Assembly (NCBI RefSeq): GCF_028688855.1
Contig: NZ_JAQTXI010000005.1
Span: forward strand, 1 to 64,000
Origin: Neomegalonema sp.
GTDB lineage: Bacteria > Pseudomonadota > Alphaproteobacteria > Rhodobacterales > Rhodobacteraceae
DNA length: 64,000 nt
Direction of reading: 5' to 3'
In this document: positions 19,192-28,358 of the stretch, in pieces
Position numbering within the stretch: position 1 is the first letter of the stretch
Layout of the letters: each line of letters opens with the position of its first letter
Notes under the pieces: model-generated
Database searches by the model: none
What the model was told of the DNA's origin: nothing
Seen by the model: only the letters and a program-made list of their open reading frames with translations
Translations under genes and position numbers: made by a program

Positions 19192-19251
19192 TGCGGAAAT
19201 GCGCGGAGGATGCGCTCCTTCCGTAGGCGTCGTGGGGTGAGGAGCTTGCAG

Positions 19252-20016
19252 ATGAAACGCTCGAAGGCCGTGCATCTTCTGTATCTGGGGATCGCCGCGA
19301 CGGCGCTTCAGGGCTGCGGCGAGGACGAACGCCCCAGAGGCTACGTCGAGGCGCCGACCGTCCAGACGGTGGCCACGGGCGAAGGCGCCTATTTCTCCAT
19401 GCAGGAATGTCTGACGCGCTTCGATCAGGCGCTCTGCGACGAATCCGCCGCCGAGGCCCGCGCCGAACACGCGCAGAACGCGCCGAAATTCTCCAGTCAG
19501 GAATCCTGCGAGGCCTTCTCCGGCCCCGGCATGTGCGAGGCCGCGCCCCAGACGGCCGGCGCCTCTTCGGGCGGCTCCTCCTTCATGCCGATGCTGATGG
19601 GCTTCATGGTGGGCCGCGCCATCGGCAACATGAGCAACTCCGGGCGCGGCTATTACGCGGGGCCTCCGGCGGGCTGCGACCGCTACGGCGCGCAGCCCCG
19701 TCTGAACGGCGCGAATTGCGCGCCTCCTGCGCGCAGCGGCGGCGGCGCGGGCGGCGCCCATGTGGGCTCGGTCTTCTCGACGAGCCGCGCGGGCCGCGAC
19801 GCGCCCTTCTCCGGAGCGGCGGCCATGACGGCGGCCAGGGCGCCGGTGGGGGCCGTGGCCGATTCCCGCGTGATCGGCTCCACTCCGGCGACGGTGCGCG
19901 CTCCGGCCACCACGCGGGTCGTCTCGACGCCCGCCGCCCGACCCGCCGGGACCAGCACCACGCGCGGCGGCTTCGGCTCCACGGGCCAGAGCCGGGGATG
20001 GTTCTCCGGCTCCTGA
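19252..20016 (+). CDS. DUF1190 (YgiB-like) lipoprotein
   Basis: The 254-residue protein begins MKRSKAVHLLYLGIAATALQGC, a lipoprotein signal with lipobox LQGC (Cys22). It then matches the E. coli YgiB pattern: a Cys-spaced region (SMQECLTRFDQALCDESA, KFSSQESCEAFSGPGMCEAAP), a Gly/Ser segment with SSFMPMLMGFMVGRAIG, and a low-complexity Thr/Ala/Pro tail ending TSTTRGGFGSTGQSRGWFSGS. A long upstream extension to 19150 would start upstream of the promoter and is rejected. A GAGGAG site precedes 19252. The next gene is the ygiC-like enzyme, as in E. coli. Confidence 0.8.
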   Translation: MKRSKAVHLLYLGIAATALQGCGEDERPRGYVEAPTVQTVATGEGAYFSMQECLTRFDQALCDESAAEARAEHAQNAPKFSSQESCEAFSGPGMCEAAPQTAGASSGGSSFMPMLMGFMVGRAIGNMSNSGRGYYAGPPAGCDRYGAQPRLNGANCAPPARSGGGAGGAHVGSVFSTSRAGRDAPFSGAAAMTAARAPVGAVADSRVIGSTPATVRAPATTRVVSTPAARPAGTSTTRGGFGSTGQSRGWFSGS

Positions 20017-20064
20017 GGCCCGCCGCTCCGAGACGTTTCCCCCAGACATCCAAGGAGCGCGCCC

Positions 20065-21273
20065 ATGCGCCGCGTCCGCACTCCCGCCCGTCCCGACTGG
20101 ATGGAGAAGGCCGAAGCCGTCGGCTTCACCTATCACACCGAGGGTCTGCCGCCCGAACTGCGCAATCCCAACGGCTCCTGGTGGTTCGAGGACGCCGCAT
20201 GGGAGTTCACGGCCGACGAGATCGACGTGCTGGAGGAGGCCGCCGAGGAGCTGCACCGGCTCTGTCTTTCGGCGGTCTCGCGGGTGGTGCATGACGAGGA
20301 GCTCATGGCGCGCTTCGCCATCCCCGAGCCCTTCCGGCCCTGGATCCGGCGTTCCTGGGAGCGCGACGACCCCTATCTGATCGGGCGGATGGATCTGGCC
20401 TTCGCGCCCGGCGCCCCCGGCCTCGACGCTCCGAAGCTCATCGAATACAACGCCGACACCCCCACCACCACCATCGAGACCGCCGTGATCCAGTGGCGAT
20501 GGCTTCAGGACGTGAAGCCCGGCATGGATCAGTTCAACTCGCTGCACGAGAAGATCATCGAGCGCTTCGAGTGGATCGGCGGCTTCATGCCCCGCGGCGA
20601 GGTCATGCATTTCTCCGGCATGCTCGAAGAGGAGGAGGAGGCGCGCCACATCATGTATTACATGGATCTCGCCGAACAGGCCGGGATCAAGACGCGCAAC
20701 ACCTCGATTTCGGCCATCGGCTGGGACGCCGCGCGCAAGCGCTTCGTGGACCTCAACGAAGAGCCGATCCGGCGCTGGTTCAAGCTCTATCCCTGGGAAT
20801 GGCTCATGGCGGAGGAGTTCGGCGTCCATCTGCTGGAGGACACGCTCCGGGTGATCGAGCCGCCCTGGAAGGCGATCCTCTCGAACAAGAACCTGCTGCC
20901 GCTGCTCTGGGACACCTTCCCGGATCATCCGAACCTCCTGCCCGCCTTCTGGACGCAGGATGCGCGGCTCGGTCAGTCCTACGTCAAGAAGCCGGTCTTC
21001 GCCCGCGAGGGCGCGAACGTCCGCATCGTGCGCGACGGCCGCGTGCTGGAGGAGACGGCGGGGCTCTATGGCGAAGGCGCCTACATCTGGCAGGCTCTGG
21101 CCGACATCCCCGAATTCGACGGCGTGCGGCCGATCCTCGGAGCCTGGCTGGTCGGCGACAAGGCGGCGGGCATGATCGTCCGCGAGACCGACCGGCGCAT
21201 CGTCAAGGGCGGCGACCGCGTGGCGCCGCACTGGTTCGTCCCGCGCCCCGAAGAGGGGGAAGGCGTCGCCTGA
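20065..21273 (+). CDS. glutathionylspermidine synthase family protein (YgiC/YjfC-like)
   Basis: The 402-residue protein is an ATP-grasp enzyme of the GSP_synth family. Characteristic segments are LIEYNADTPTTTIETAVIQWRW, GWDAARKRFVDLNEEPIRRWFKLYPWEW, FPDHPNLLPAFW and VKKPVFAREGANVRI. It has only the C-terminal-type ligase domain of E. coli Gss and lacks the amidase, like YgiC and YjfC, whose substrates are not established. It lies 48 bases downstream of the ygiB-like gene with AAGGAG before the ATG, so the two are probably co-transcribed. Confidence 0.85.
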   Translation: MRRVRTPARPDWMEKAEAVGFTYHTEGLPPELRNPNGSWWFEDAAWEFTADEIDVLEEAAEELHRLCLSAVSRVVHDEELMARFAIPEPFRPWIRRSWERDDPYLIGRMDLAFAPGAPGLDAPKLIEYNADTPTTTIETAVIQWRWLQDVKPGMDQFNSLHEKIIERFEWIGGFMPRGEVMHFSGMLEEEEEARHIMYYMDLAEQAGIKTRNTSISAIGWDAARKRFVDLNEEPIRRWFKLYPWEWLMAEEFGVHLLEDTLRVIEPPWKAILSNKNLLPLLWDTFPDHPNLLPAFWTQDARLGQSYVKKPVFAREGANVRIVRDGRVLEETAGLYGEGAYIWQALADIPEFDGVRPILGAWLVGDKAAGMIVRETDRRIVKGGDRVAPHWFVPRPEEGEGVA

Positions 21274-21277
21274 GGGA

Positions 21278-21745
21278 TCAGCGATGAGGCGCGGGGGCCT
21301 CGCGGCCGCGCATCTCGCGCGCCGAGAGGATCGGCGCCTCGACCTCCAGCCGCGCGCCCGACTCGAAGATCAGCGTGAGCGGCGCCTCGCCGCCCGCCTC
21401 CAGAGGCCCCGTCAGGCCGATCAGCATGACATGGGCGCCGCCCGGCGCGAGGATCGCCGTGCTCCCTGCGGGCAGAGCCAGGCCCTCGGCGAGCTTGTCC
21501 ATGCGCATCACGCCTTCGGGAGTCGTCAGGGTGGCGTGGAGTTCGGCGCGTTCGGCGCGGGGGCTCTCGACGCCGATCAGCCGATCCTCTCCGGCTCCGC
21601 CGCGCAGCGTCAGATAGACCGCGCCCGTGCGGGCGCCGGGGGGCGTCGCGCGGGCGTAGGCGTCATGGGCCGAAACGCCCTCCGCCAGAGCGGGCGGGGC
21701 CCAGCTCAGGACCGAAGCGGCGAAGGCGAGGCGGAACAGGCGCAT
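21278..21745 (-). CDS. periplasmic copper chaperone PCu(A)C
   Basis: The 155-residue protein has a signal peptide (MRLFRLAFAASVLSWAPPALA). Its copper site follows the H(M)X10MX21HXM pattern: ELHATL..., GVMRMDKL, and later GGAHVMLIGL. Such chaperones deliver Cu(I) to cytochrome oxidase or other cuproproteins. The gene follows the cation efflux gene by 17 bases on the same strand, suggesting a metal-handling pair. Its end almost touches the convergent glutathionylspermidine synthase-like gene. Confidence 0.88.
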   Translation of the reverse strand: MRLFRLAFAASVLSWAPPALAEGVSAHDAYARATPPGARTGAVYLTLRGGAGEDRLIGVESPRAERAELHATLTTPEGVMRMDKLAEGLALPAGSTAILAPGGAHVMLIGLTGPLEAGGEAPLTLIFESGARLEVEAPILSAREMRGREAPAPHR

Positions 21746-21762
21746 CGGAAGGGCTCCAGAGT

Positions 21763-22686
21763 TCAGGAGACCGCGGGCGCGGCCTCGGCGGGGTCCATGT
21801 GGACGATCACGTCGGCGTCCGGCCAGATCCTGAGGATCGCGGCCTTGAGGCTCCGGGCGCGTTCATGGGCGTCGTGCAGGCTGAGGGCGCCGTCAAGCTC
21901 GATGTGGATCTGGATGAAGCGCCGTCCGCCGGAACGCCGCGTCTTGAGGTCGTGCCAGCCGCGCAGGACCGGATCTCCGGCGCAGAGCGCCTTGACCCGC
22001 TCCAGATCCTCTTCGGGCAATTCGCGGTCCATCAGCCCGCTGAGCGCCTCGCCGCCCACGCCCCAGACGCTGCGCAGCAGGATCCCCGCCGCCAGCAGCC
22101 CCACGGCGGGATCCACCCAGCCCGGCCCGCCCAGCCCGATGATCCCCAGCGCGAGGATCGCGCCGAGCGCGGGCAGAAGATCCGACACGTAATGCAGCGA
22201 ATCCGCCGCCACCACCAGCGAGCCGGTCTTCTTCACGACCTGGCGCTGGAACAGCACCAGCGCGCCCGTGACCAGGATCGCGAGGACCATGGCCGCCAGC
22301 CCCTCGGGGGCGGCCTGAAGGGGGGCGGGCTCCAGCAGGCGTTGAATCGAGCGTCCGCCGATCAGCACCGCCGAGATCAGGATCAGCGCCGATTGCGCCA
22401 GAGCCGCCAGATCCTCCGCCGAGGCGTGGCCGAAGCGGTGGTCTTCGTCGGGGGGGCGCTGGGCGTAGAGGATGGCGGCGAAATTCGCGCCCGAACTCAC
22501 CACGTCGAGGGCCGAATCCGCCAGCGAGGCGGCCACCCCGAGCGAATCGGTCCGGATCCAGGCCCAGGCCTTCAGGGCGGTCAGGCCGAGCGCCACCCCC
22601 ACCGAGACGGCGCCCGCGATCCGGACGAGTCGCCCATGCCGAACATCGGTCGGGGCGGGATTCGGAGAATTTACGCTCTCTGGCAT
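21763..22686 (-). CDS. cation diffusion facilitator (FieF-like metal efflux pump)
   Basis: The 307-residue protein has six hydrophobic segments and the CDF metal-site motifs: DSALDVVSSG in helix 2 and ADSLHYVSDLLPA in helix 5. The motif HRFGHASAEDLAALAQS lies in the cytoplasmic loop after helix 2. The C-terminal cytoplasmic domain (GWHDLKTRRSGGRRFIQIHIELDG) is typical of Zn/Fe/Mn exporters. The metal cannot be assigned. Adjacent PCu(A)C hints at a metal-homeostasis operon. Confidence 0.9.
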   Translation of the reverse strand: MPESVNSPNPAPTDVRHGRLVRIAGAVSVGVALGLTALKAWAWIRTDSLGVAASLADSALDVVSSGANFAAILYAQRPPDEDHRFGHASAEDLAALAQSALILISAVLIGGRSIQRLLEPAPLQAAPEGLAAMVLAILVTGALVLFQRQVVKKTGSLVVAADSLHYVSDLLPALGAILALGIIGLGGPGWVDPAVGLLAAGILLRSVWGVGGEALSGLMDRELPEEDLERVKALCAGDPVLRGWHDLKTRRSGGRRFIQIHIELDGALSLHDAHERARSLKAAILRIWPDADVIVHMDPAEAAPAVS

Positions 22687-22840
22687 TCGCTGGCTCCAGC
22701 GGGGCTGAAAGGCTTCTGCGGAAGGTTAGCTATATGTTTGCAGGGCTCCCGCGCAAGGAAGTCGAAAGGAAACTTGCCCCAGGATGATCCGAAGTCCCTG
22801 CTGAGACCGGCGGGCGCTTGTCTGGTCGGGAGGCCGCCCA

Positions 22841-23605
22841 ATGACCCATGCGACGACCCATTCCTTCGCCGCCTTCGCGTTGCTCGACGCGCCGAAGCCG
22901 CTTGACCTCTCGGCTCTGGCCGAGGCCCTGAAACGGCGCAGACCCGCGCTGGCTCAGGGGATCTCCGCGGAGTCGGCGCCCGCCTGGCATCTGCGCATCG
23001 GCGGCGGAGCCGTGGCCGTCACGCCCGTGGCCGCGCCCATCGCGGGGCTGAAGCTCGGCCCCGGAGCGCCTGCGAAGCTCATCCGCCATCAGGCCCATGT
23101 GGTCGCCGCGACCCTCTCCAGCAGCGGCGATTCCCGTCAGGACGCCCTGATGCTCAGCTACGTCATGGCCGAGCTCTGCCGTCAGCAGGGGGCGCGGGGC
23201 GTCTACTGGCCGACCTCGGGCGCCTTCGCGCCCGCCGACCACTTCGTCGAGAAGACCGAGGCCGCGGATTCCTGGCCGACGGACATCTGGCTGCGCATCA
23301 GCGTGCTGGCCCAGCCCATGCGCGAGGATCCCCGCCGCACCGGATACGGCGTGCGCACGCAGGGTCTGCTGCCGTTCTTCGGCTACGAGCTGGACATGCC
23401 CGCCTGGAAGGAATCGGCGGGCGTGGACCGCGCGGCGCGTCGGGCGGCGCAGGTGGCCTCCTATCTCTTCGCGAAGGGCGGCGGCGTGCAGGACGGCGAC
23501 ACTCTGGATTTCGGCGAACCGGCCTGGCGTCTGCGGGCGCGTCTGGTGCGCCAGGGGGCGGCGGCCTCCCTGCGGCTGGTGCCCGAAGCGCGCCCCGCCG
23601 CCTGA
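22841..23605 (+). CDS. DUF4261 domain-containing protein
   Basis: The 254-residue soluble protein has the layout of DUF4261 proteins: a central IRHQAHVVAATLSSSGDSRQDALMLSYVMAELCRQQGARGVYWPTSG and a later DIWLRISV...GYGVRTQGLLPFFGYELDMP segment. No enzymatic motif is evident and the function is unknown. It stands alone between divergent and convergent neighbours. GGGAGG precedes the ATG. Confidence 0.6.
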   Translation: MTHATTHSFAAFALLDAPKPLDLSALAEALKRRRPALAQGISAESAPAWHLRIGGGAVAVTPVAAPIAGLKLGPGAPAKLIRHQAHVVAATLSSSGDSRQDALMLSYVMAELCRQQGARGVYWPTSGAFAPADHFVEKTEAADSWPTDIWLRISVLAQPMREDPRRTGYGVRTQGLLPFFGYELDMPAWKESAGVDRAARRAAQVASYLFAKGGGVQDGDTLDFGEPAWRLRARLVRQGAAASLRLVPEARPAA

Positions 23606-23630
23606 TCCTCCTGCGAGGCCCGGACGAAAC

Positions 23631-23660
23631 AACCCGCGACGCCTGGGCGCCGCGGGTTTT
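23631..23660. terminator. bidirectional terminator between DUF4261 and DUF1287 genes
   Basis: AACCCGCG (23631-23638) pairs with CGCGGGTT (23651-23658), with an inner CGCC/GGCG stem; TTTTC follows on the plus strand. Confidence 0.75.
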
Positions 23661-23679
23661 CTCATGCGGGTCAGACGGC

Positions 23680-24951
23680 TCAGAGTCCGGCGGTGCGGAT
23701 CGGGCCCGAGCCGCCCGAAGGCGCGAAGCGGTAATGGCCCACCGGCGGCGAGAGGAAGAGCATGTTCTCCTCCTTCACGCCCGCGCCGATGTTGTGGATG
23801 ATGTAGGGGACTCCGGTGCGCTCGTCGCGCTTGTCCGAGACGATGCCCATATGCGGCTGAGTCCCGCTGATGCGCCAGCTCACGATGTCGCCGGGCTGGT
23901 AATCCTGCGGATTGCGGGTCGGGGTGAGGTTCTGGGCGTGGCGCTCCAAGAAGGCCTCCATGTTCACCACGCGGCGATGGTCGATGTTCGGATCCGGCTC
24001 CTTGAGGCCGTAGATCTCGGCGCTGGGGTAATAGGAGAAGGCCTGACGCATGTCCTCATGCACCATCTGCTGGAAGTCGAAGCCCATCTGCCGATAGGCC
24101 CGCACCAGAACGTCGGTGCAGACGCCGGTGTCTCCCGGCACGTCGCCCCAGGGATAGGCGATCTTCACATAGGCGCCGTCGTAGCGGACGGGGCTGCGCG
24201 TCTGGGCGCGGGCGGCCTCCACGAGGCGCGGGCCCATCCCCGGATCGAAGCCGAAGCCGCGCGCCGGAGCCGCAGGACCAAGGCTCGCCACCCGGCGCAG
24301 CTCCTCCGGCGCGGGCGCGGAGAGGTCGCCCTCGGCGGTGCGGTAGCGCCCGGCCCGACGCGGACCGGCCGAGGCCGTCGCGGAGCCGCCCGAAGCCTGG
24401 CCGTCGGCGCGGTCGCGCACGGGCGCCATCTCGCCGGGGCGGCGCGGACCGCCCGGAAGGGCGCTCTCCGGCGCGGCGTAAGCGTAGCTCGGGGCGGCGG
24501 AGGCGTAGCTCGGCGCGGCGTAAGCATAGCTCGGGGCGGGGGCCTGGGGGGCGAAGGCCGGAGCGTCGTAGGTGGGGATGCGCGGCGGGGCGGGCTGATG
24601 AACCGGAATCAGAGGCTGCGGCGCATGGATCGGCGCGGGGGCGCGCGCCGTCGGGGCGTCGTAGGTGGGGATGCGCGGCGCGGCCGCGACCTGGTGGACC
24701 GGAGCGGGCGCCCGGGCGGCGGGCGCCTCGTGGAGGGGCGCAGGCCCCCGCCGCACGGCGGGATCATGGACCGGAGCCCCGGGCGTGGCGGCGGCGGTCT
24801 GGGGCGCGGGGGCCTCGACGGGCGTGGTCGCCCCGGCGTTCAGGCCGGGCGGCGACGTCCGGGGCGCGGCGGCCCCTCCCGACGGGCCATGCGCGCAGCC
24901 GGCGAGGCTCAGGGCGGCGGCGGCGAGCGCCGCATAGCGCGGAAGCGTCAT
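23680..24951 (-). CDS. lipoprotein with C-terminal DUF1287 (NlpC/P60-like) domain
   Basis: The 423-residue product has a lipoprotein signal (MTLPRYAALAAAALSLAGC, lipobox LAGC). A disordered Pro/Ala-rich region follows with repeated RIPTYDAP, APxPxH and PSYAYAA units (about 30-165). The DUF1287 domain occupies about 240-410, containing PWGDVPGDTGVCTDVLVRAYR (candidate nucleophile Cys). It also has DPNIDHRRVVNMEAFLERH and QPGDIVSWRISGTQPHMGIVSD. DUF1287 proteins are predicted cysteine peptidases or amidases of the envelope. The long repeat linker would let the domain reach the peptidoglycan. Confidence 0.8.
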   Translation of the reverse strand: MTLPRYAALAAAALSLAGCAHGPSGGAAAPRTSPPGLNAGATTPVEAPAPQTAAATPGAPVHDPAVRRGPAPLHEAPAARAPAPVHQVAAAPRIPTYDAPTARAPAPIHAPQPLIPVHQPAPPRIPTYDAPAFAPQAPAPSYAYAAPSYASAAPSYAYAAPESALPGGPRRPGEMAPVRDRADGQASGGSATASAGPRRAGRYRTAEGDLSAPAPEELRRVASLGPAAPARGFGFDPGMGPRLVEAARAQTRSPVRYDGAYVKIAYPWGDVPGDTGVCTDVLVRAYRQMGFDFQQMVHEDMRQAFSYYPSAEIYGLKEPDPNIDHRRVVNMEAFLERHAQNLTPTRNPQDYQPGDIVSWRISGTQPHMGIVSDKRDERTGVPYIIHNIGAGVKEENMLFLSPPVGHYRFAPSGGSGPIRTAGL

Positions 24952-25250
24952 GAAAGAGAGTCCCTCGTCATACGAATGCCGTTTCGAAGGCTTCGCCCGG
25001 AACGTCCGGCGGGCGAGGCCCCAGAGGTCGAACAGGGTCGCGCTTGTGATCCGAAGGGCGATTCTCCGCGCCTGATCCGGGCCGCGCTCTAGGCTTTACA
25101 CGGGCTCATTCTGGATTTCATGCCCAAACTTACCGTTACCAGAAGGCGCCGTCAGCTGTCCGGAGGGCGCGCCGGATCTTGCATCCCCGCTTTCGCCCGC
25201 CAGCGGATTGTCGCATGATGGGACGGAGCAGCCTTGAGGAGCCCGACGCC
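24952..25250. other. divergent gap between the DUF1287 and DUF255 genes
   Basis: This gap of about 300 bases has an AT-richer patch near 25095-25145 (words TTTACA and CTTACCGTTACC) that could hold divergent promoters. I could not place a -35/-10 pair with good spacing. No gene is evident. Confidence 0.3.
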
Positions 25251-27467
25251 ATGCCGCCCCCTCCGCCTTTCCTTCCCCTCGCCCGCGCCGCCGGAGCCCT
25301 GGTTTTCGCCGCGCCGGGAGAAGGAAGAGCCGGAGCTCCCCCTCAGGGCGGCCCGCCGGGGAGAACCGCCGCGCCGAATCCCGAAACGATCCGCACGCGC
25401 CATCGGGCGCCGAACGGCGCTCCCCTTTTCGTGAACAGGCTGATCGAGTCGGCTTCGCCCTATCTGCGCCAGCATGCGCATAATCCGGTCGACTGGCGGC
25501 CCTGGTCGGAGGCGGCCTTCGCCGAGGCCAGGGCGCGCGGCGTGATGGTCTTCCTCTCCATCGGCTACGCCAGCTGCCACTGGTGCCACGTGATGGAGGA
25601 GGAATCCTTCGACGACGAGGCCGTCGCCGGGGTGCTCAACCGCGATTTCGTGCCGATCAAGGTCGACCGCGAGGAGATGCCCGACCTCGACGCGCAATAT
25701 ACGGCGGCTGCGGCGCTCTTCTCGGGGCGGGCGGGCTGGCCGAACAATCTGCTGATCGTGCCCGACGGAGCCTGGCCCGCCATGGCCTTCTCCTATCTGC
25801 GCAAGGACATGCTCATGCGGGCGCTGCAGGCGGCCCTGCAGGAATGGGGACGTCCGGAGCGGCGCAAGATCATCCTCCAGCAGGCCCGGCAGCTCGGCGA
25901 GGCCGCCCGGGACACCGCGCTCAAGCGTCCGGCGCCCGCGCCCCTCGGCCCCGAGGTCTTCGACGCGGCGGCGGATGGAATCGCGCGTCAGGCCGATCCC
26001 CTGCACGGCGGATTCGGACAGGGCGAGAAATTCCCCAATGAAGTCGTGAGCCGCTTCCTGCTCGATTCGGCGGCCCGTCGCCCCGGACGCACCCCCGCCC
26101 TCGACGCCGCGACCTCCCTGCTCAAGGCGATCCTCGCGGGGGGCGTCCACGACCAGATCGGCGGCGGCTTCCACCGCTACGCCGTGGATCGCGACTGGCG
26201 CACGCCGCATTTCGAGAAGATGCTCCACACCCAGGCGCTGATGATCCGTTCGCTTCTGGCGGCTCAGGCTCTGGAGCCCGATCCCCTCTGGGAGCGCGCG
26301 ATGAAGCGGACGCTCGCCTTCGTGGCGCGCGAGATGACGTCGCCGGAGGGCGTCTTCCATTCGGGGCTCGACGCCGATTCGCGCGATTCCTCGGGCAAGA
26401 TGGAGGAGGGCGCCGCCTATCTCTGGCGCCCGCAGGAGGCCGAAGCGGCGCTGGGCTCCATGCCGGAATCCGAGAAGCGCCATGTGCTCTCGACCCTCGG
26501 GCTTCTGACCCAGCCGCGCCTCGCCGGAGGCGTGACGCCTCATCTCGATCCGCGCGCGCGCATCGACTTCCCCCGCCTCGACCCCGCTCTGGACCGGTTG
26601 CTCGCCGCCCGCAGGACGCGCCCCGCGCCCTTCGTGGACGACAAGGCCCTGATCGGCTGGAACGGCCTGATGATCCGCGCCCTGGCGGAATATTCCCTGG
26701 CGATGGATTCGCCCGCCGAAGCGGCTCTGGCCGACCGCGCGGCGCAGATCCTCTGGGCGCGGGGGCGCAATCCCGACGGCTCCCTGGCGCGGGGCCTGAT
26801 GAACGGACGCCCCTTCGGACTCGGCACGGTGGAGGATTACGCCCATCTCGGGCTCGGCTTCGTGGCGCTGCACGACGCCATGCGCGATTCCCGCATCCTC
26901 TCGGCGGCGGAGACCCTCGGCGACATGCTGTGGCGCGGCGCCTTCCATCCGGATCACGGGCTTCTGGCGGCGCCTGCGCCGCTCGGGCCGCATATCGACG
27001 CCCGCGACATGGGCGCGCCCTCCGGCAACGCCGCCGCCATCGAGCTTTACGCCCTGCTGGCGCGGCGGACCTCGAAGCCCGAGAACCAGAAACGCGCCGA
27101 AACCCTCTCGCGGGCGATCTCGGGCTCCATCAACCACGAGGCCGGCGCCCATACCGAAGCCATGACCGCGACGCGCATCCTGCATCAGGGCGAGACGGGC
27201 CCCATGCGGGCGCTCTTCCAGGGGCGGCTGACGCTCTGGGCGCGGCGCGACGGGGATCTGCTCAAGATCGACCTCGAAGCCTCGCCGGGATGGACCTGGA
27301 ACGATCCGCCTCCGGCGCTGACCGGGCAGGGGGTGGGGCCGGTCTCGACGGAGCGTCATGGGCTTTCGGCGCGGGTCCGGGGGCCGGGGCTGGCGGTCCT
27401 GAACCTCCAGCTTTGCGGCGAGGGGCGCTGTCTGCCGACCGAAACCGCCGCGTTCCGCCTCGGCTGA
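25251..27467 (+). CDS. DUF255 thioredoxin-like protein (YyaL/spermatogenesis-associated 20 family)
   Basis: The 738-residue protein has the family's opening [36 protein letters not shown]. The thioredoxin-fold motif [18 protein letters not shown] (CxxC near residue 108) and the segment [21 protein letters not shown] follow. A long (alpha/alpha)6-barrel-like region contains [30 protein letters not shown] and [19 protein letters not shown]. Its biochemical role is unknown. The start at 25251 follows AGGAG at nine bases; the first 45 residues resemble a signal or low-complexity leader. Confidence 0.85.
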   Translation: MPPPPPFLPLARAAGALVFAAPGEGRAGAPPQGGPPGRTAAPNPETIRTRHRAPNGAPLFVNRLIESASPYLRQHAHNPVDWRPWSEAAFAEARARGVMVFLSIGYASCHWCHVMEEESFDDEAVAGVLNRDFVPIKVDREEMPDLDAQYTAAAALFSGRAGWPNNLLIVPDGAWPAMAFSYLRKDMLMRALQAALQEWGRPERRKIILQQARQLGEAARDTALKRPAPAPLGPEVFDAAADGIARQADPLHGGFGQGEKFPNEVVSRFLLDSAARRPGRTPALDAATSLLKAILAGGVHDQIGGGFHRYAVDRDWRTPHFEKMLHTQALMIRSLLAAQALEPDPLWERAMKRTLAFVAREMTSPEGVFHSGLDADSRDSSGKMEEGAAYLWRPQEAEAALGSMPESEKRHVLSTLGLLTQPRLAGGVTPHLDPRARIDFPRLDPALDRLLAARRTRPAPFVDDKALIGWNGLMIRALAEYSLAMDSPAEAALADRAAQILWARGRNPDGSLARGLMNGRPFGLGTVEDYAHLGLGFVALHDAMRDSRILSAAETLGDMLWRGAFHPDHGLLAAPAPLGPHIDARDMGAPSGNAAAIELYALLARRTSKPENQKRAETLSRAISGSINHEAGAHTEAMTATRILHQGETGPMRALFQGRLTLWARRDGDLLKIDLEASPGWTWNDPPPALTGQGVGPVSTERHGLSARVRGPGLAVLNLQLCGEGRCLPTETAAFRLG

Positions 27468-27491
27468 GAGCGCCCCCGTCGCCCGGAAGGA

Positions 27492-28163
27492 TCAGGCCCG
27501 GCCGGAGGCGGCGGCGTTCAGCGCGGCCTTGAGCTTCGCGCCATGGCCTGCGGGCGCCGCCAGAGCCTCGGCGAGAAGCTCGGCCTCCAGAGCGGCGATT
27601 CCGGCGCGGGGCGGCGCGGCCTCGACCAGCCCCAGGGCCTGAGCCTCCGTTCCGCCGAGCCTCCGCCCTCCGAGGAGCAGCCATTTCGCCCGACCCGTCC
27701 CCACGAGCCGCGTCAGCCGCGCGAGGTCTGAGGCGGGGGGGATCACGCCGCGCCTCAGGGCCGGATAGAAGGCCGAGGCCTCCGCCGCCAGAATCCGCAG
27801 ATCGCAGGCCAGAGCCAGAGCCAGGCCGCCTCCGGCCACGGTGCGCTCCATGCGGGCGATGGTGAGTTGCGGCAGGGCGGCCAGGGCGTCGGTGGTGAGG
27901 GTCCAGTCCGCGATGAAGGCGCGCATGGCGTCTTCGTCTCCGGCCATGGCGGTCACCTCCTCCAGATCGGCGCCCGAGCAGAAGGCCTTCTCGCCCGCGC
28001 CTTCGAGCACCACCGCCCGCACCTCCGCGCGTCCGGCGAGCGCGGCGCAATGGGCGCGGATCAGCGCGCGCTCGCGCGGGCCGACGGCGTTGGCCTTGTC
28101 GGGGCGGTTGATCGTGAGGCGCGCGACGCCCTCGGCGACGACGCAGGGCAGGGTCTCGGACAT
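27492..28163 (-). CDS. enoyl-CoA hydratase/isomerase family protein
   Basis: The 223-residue crotonase-fold protein shows the oxyanion-hole segments KAFCSGADLEEV and AGGGLALALACDLRIL. A typical LVGTGRAKWLLLGGRRLGGTEAQALGLVE region follows. It is shorter than mitochondrial-type hydratases (about 257), with a truncated C-terminal helix. Substrate and reaction cannot be assigned. It is convergent with the DUF255 gene. Confidence 0.85.
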   Translation of the reverse strand: MSETLPCVVAEGVARLTINRPDKANAVGPRERALIRAHCAALAGRAEVRAVVLEGAGEKAFCSGADLEEVTAMAGDEDAMRAFIADWTLTTDALAALPQLTIARMERTVAGGGLALALACDLRILAAEASAFYPALRRGVIPPASDLARLTRLVGTGRAKWLLLGGRRLGGTEAQALGLVEAAPPRAGIAALEAELLAEALAAPAGHGAKLKAALNAAASGRA

Positions 28164-28301
28164 GAGGGCTCTCCTGAGCGCGATCCGGAAAACCGGGTGA
28201 AGCGCGCGACCGGACGAAAGCCCGGAGCCTCCGGCCGATCAGGCGCGACCGGACAGGGCTTCAGGGCGGCGGGCTTCCCCTATGCCGCAAAACCGGCGCA
28301 T

Positions 28302-28332
28302 GAAAAAGCCCCCCGCCTTGCGGCGGAGGGCT
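28302..28332 (-). terminator. intrinsic terminator of the aap operon
   Basis: On the minus strand AGCCCTCCGCC and GGCGGGGGGCT form the stem, ending in T5. It lies 26 bases beyond the ATPase gene. Confidence 0.85.
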
Positions 28333-28358
28333 GATCGCGCCTTCCTTCCGGAAGAAGC

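Larger units (their letters stand above)
18808..19251. other. long regulatory gap between lon and the ygiB-like gene
   Basis: This divergent gap of about 440 bases contains the lon heat-shock promoter (18883-18912). It also has three imperfect repeats built on GGATCTTCAGG or GGTCTTCAGG (about 19084-19120), a 19-base palindrome (19141-19159) and a sigma-70 promoter for the ygiB-like gene (19163-19191). I see no gene in it. Confidence 0.55.

Noticed and set aside
24952..25250. Promoter pair between the DUF1287 and DUF255 genes
   Set aside because: AT-rich words exist but no -35/-10 combination has acceptable spacing on either strand.
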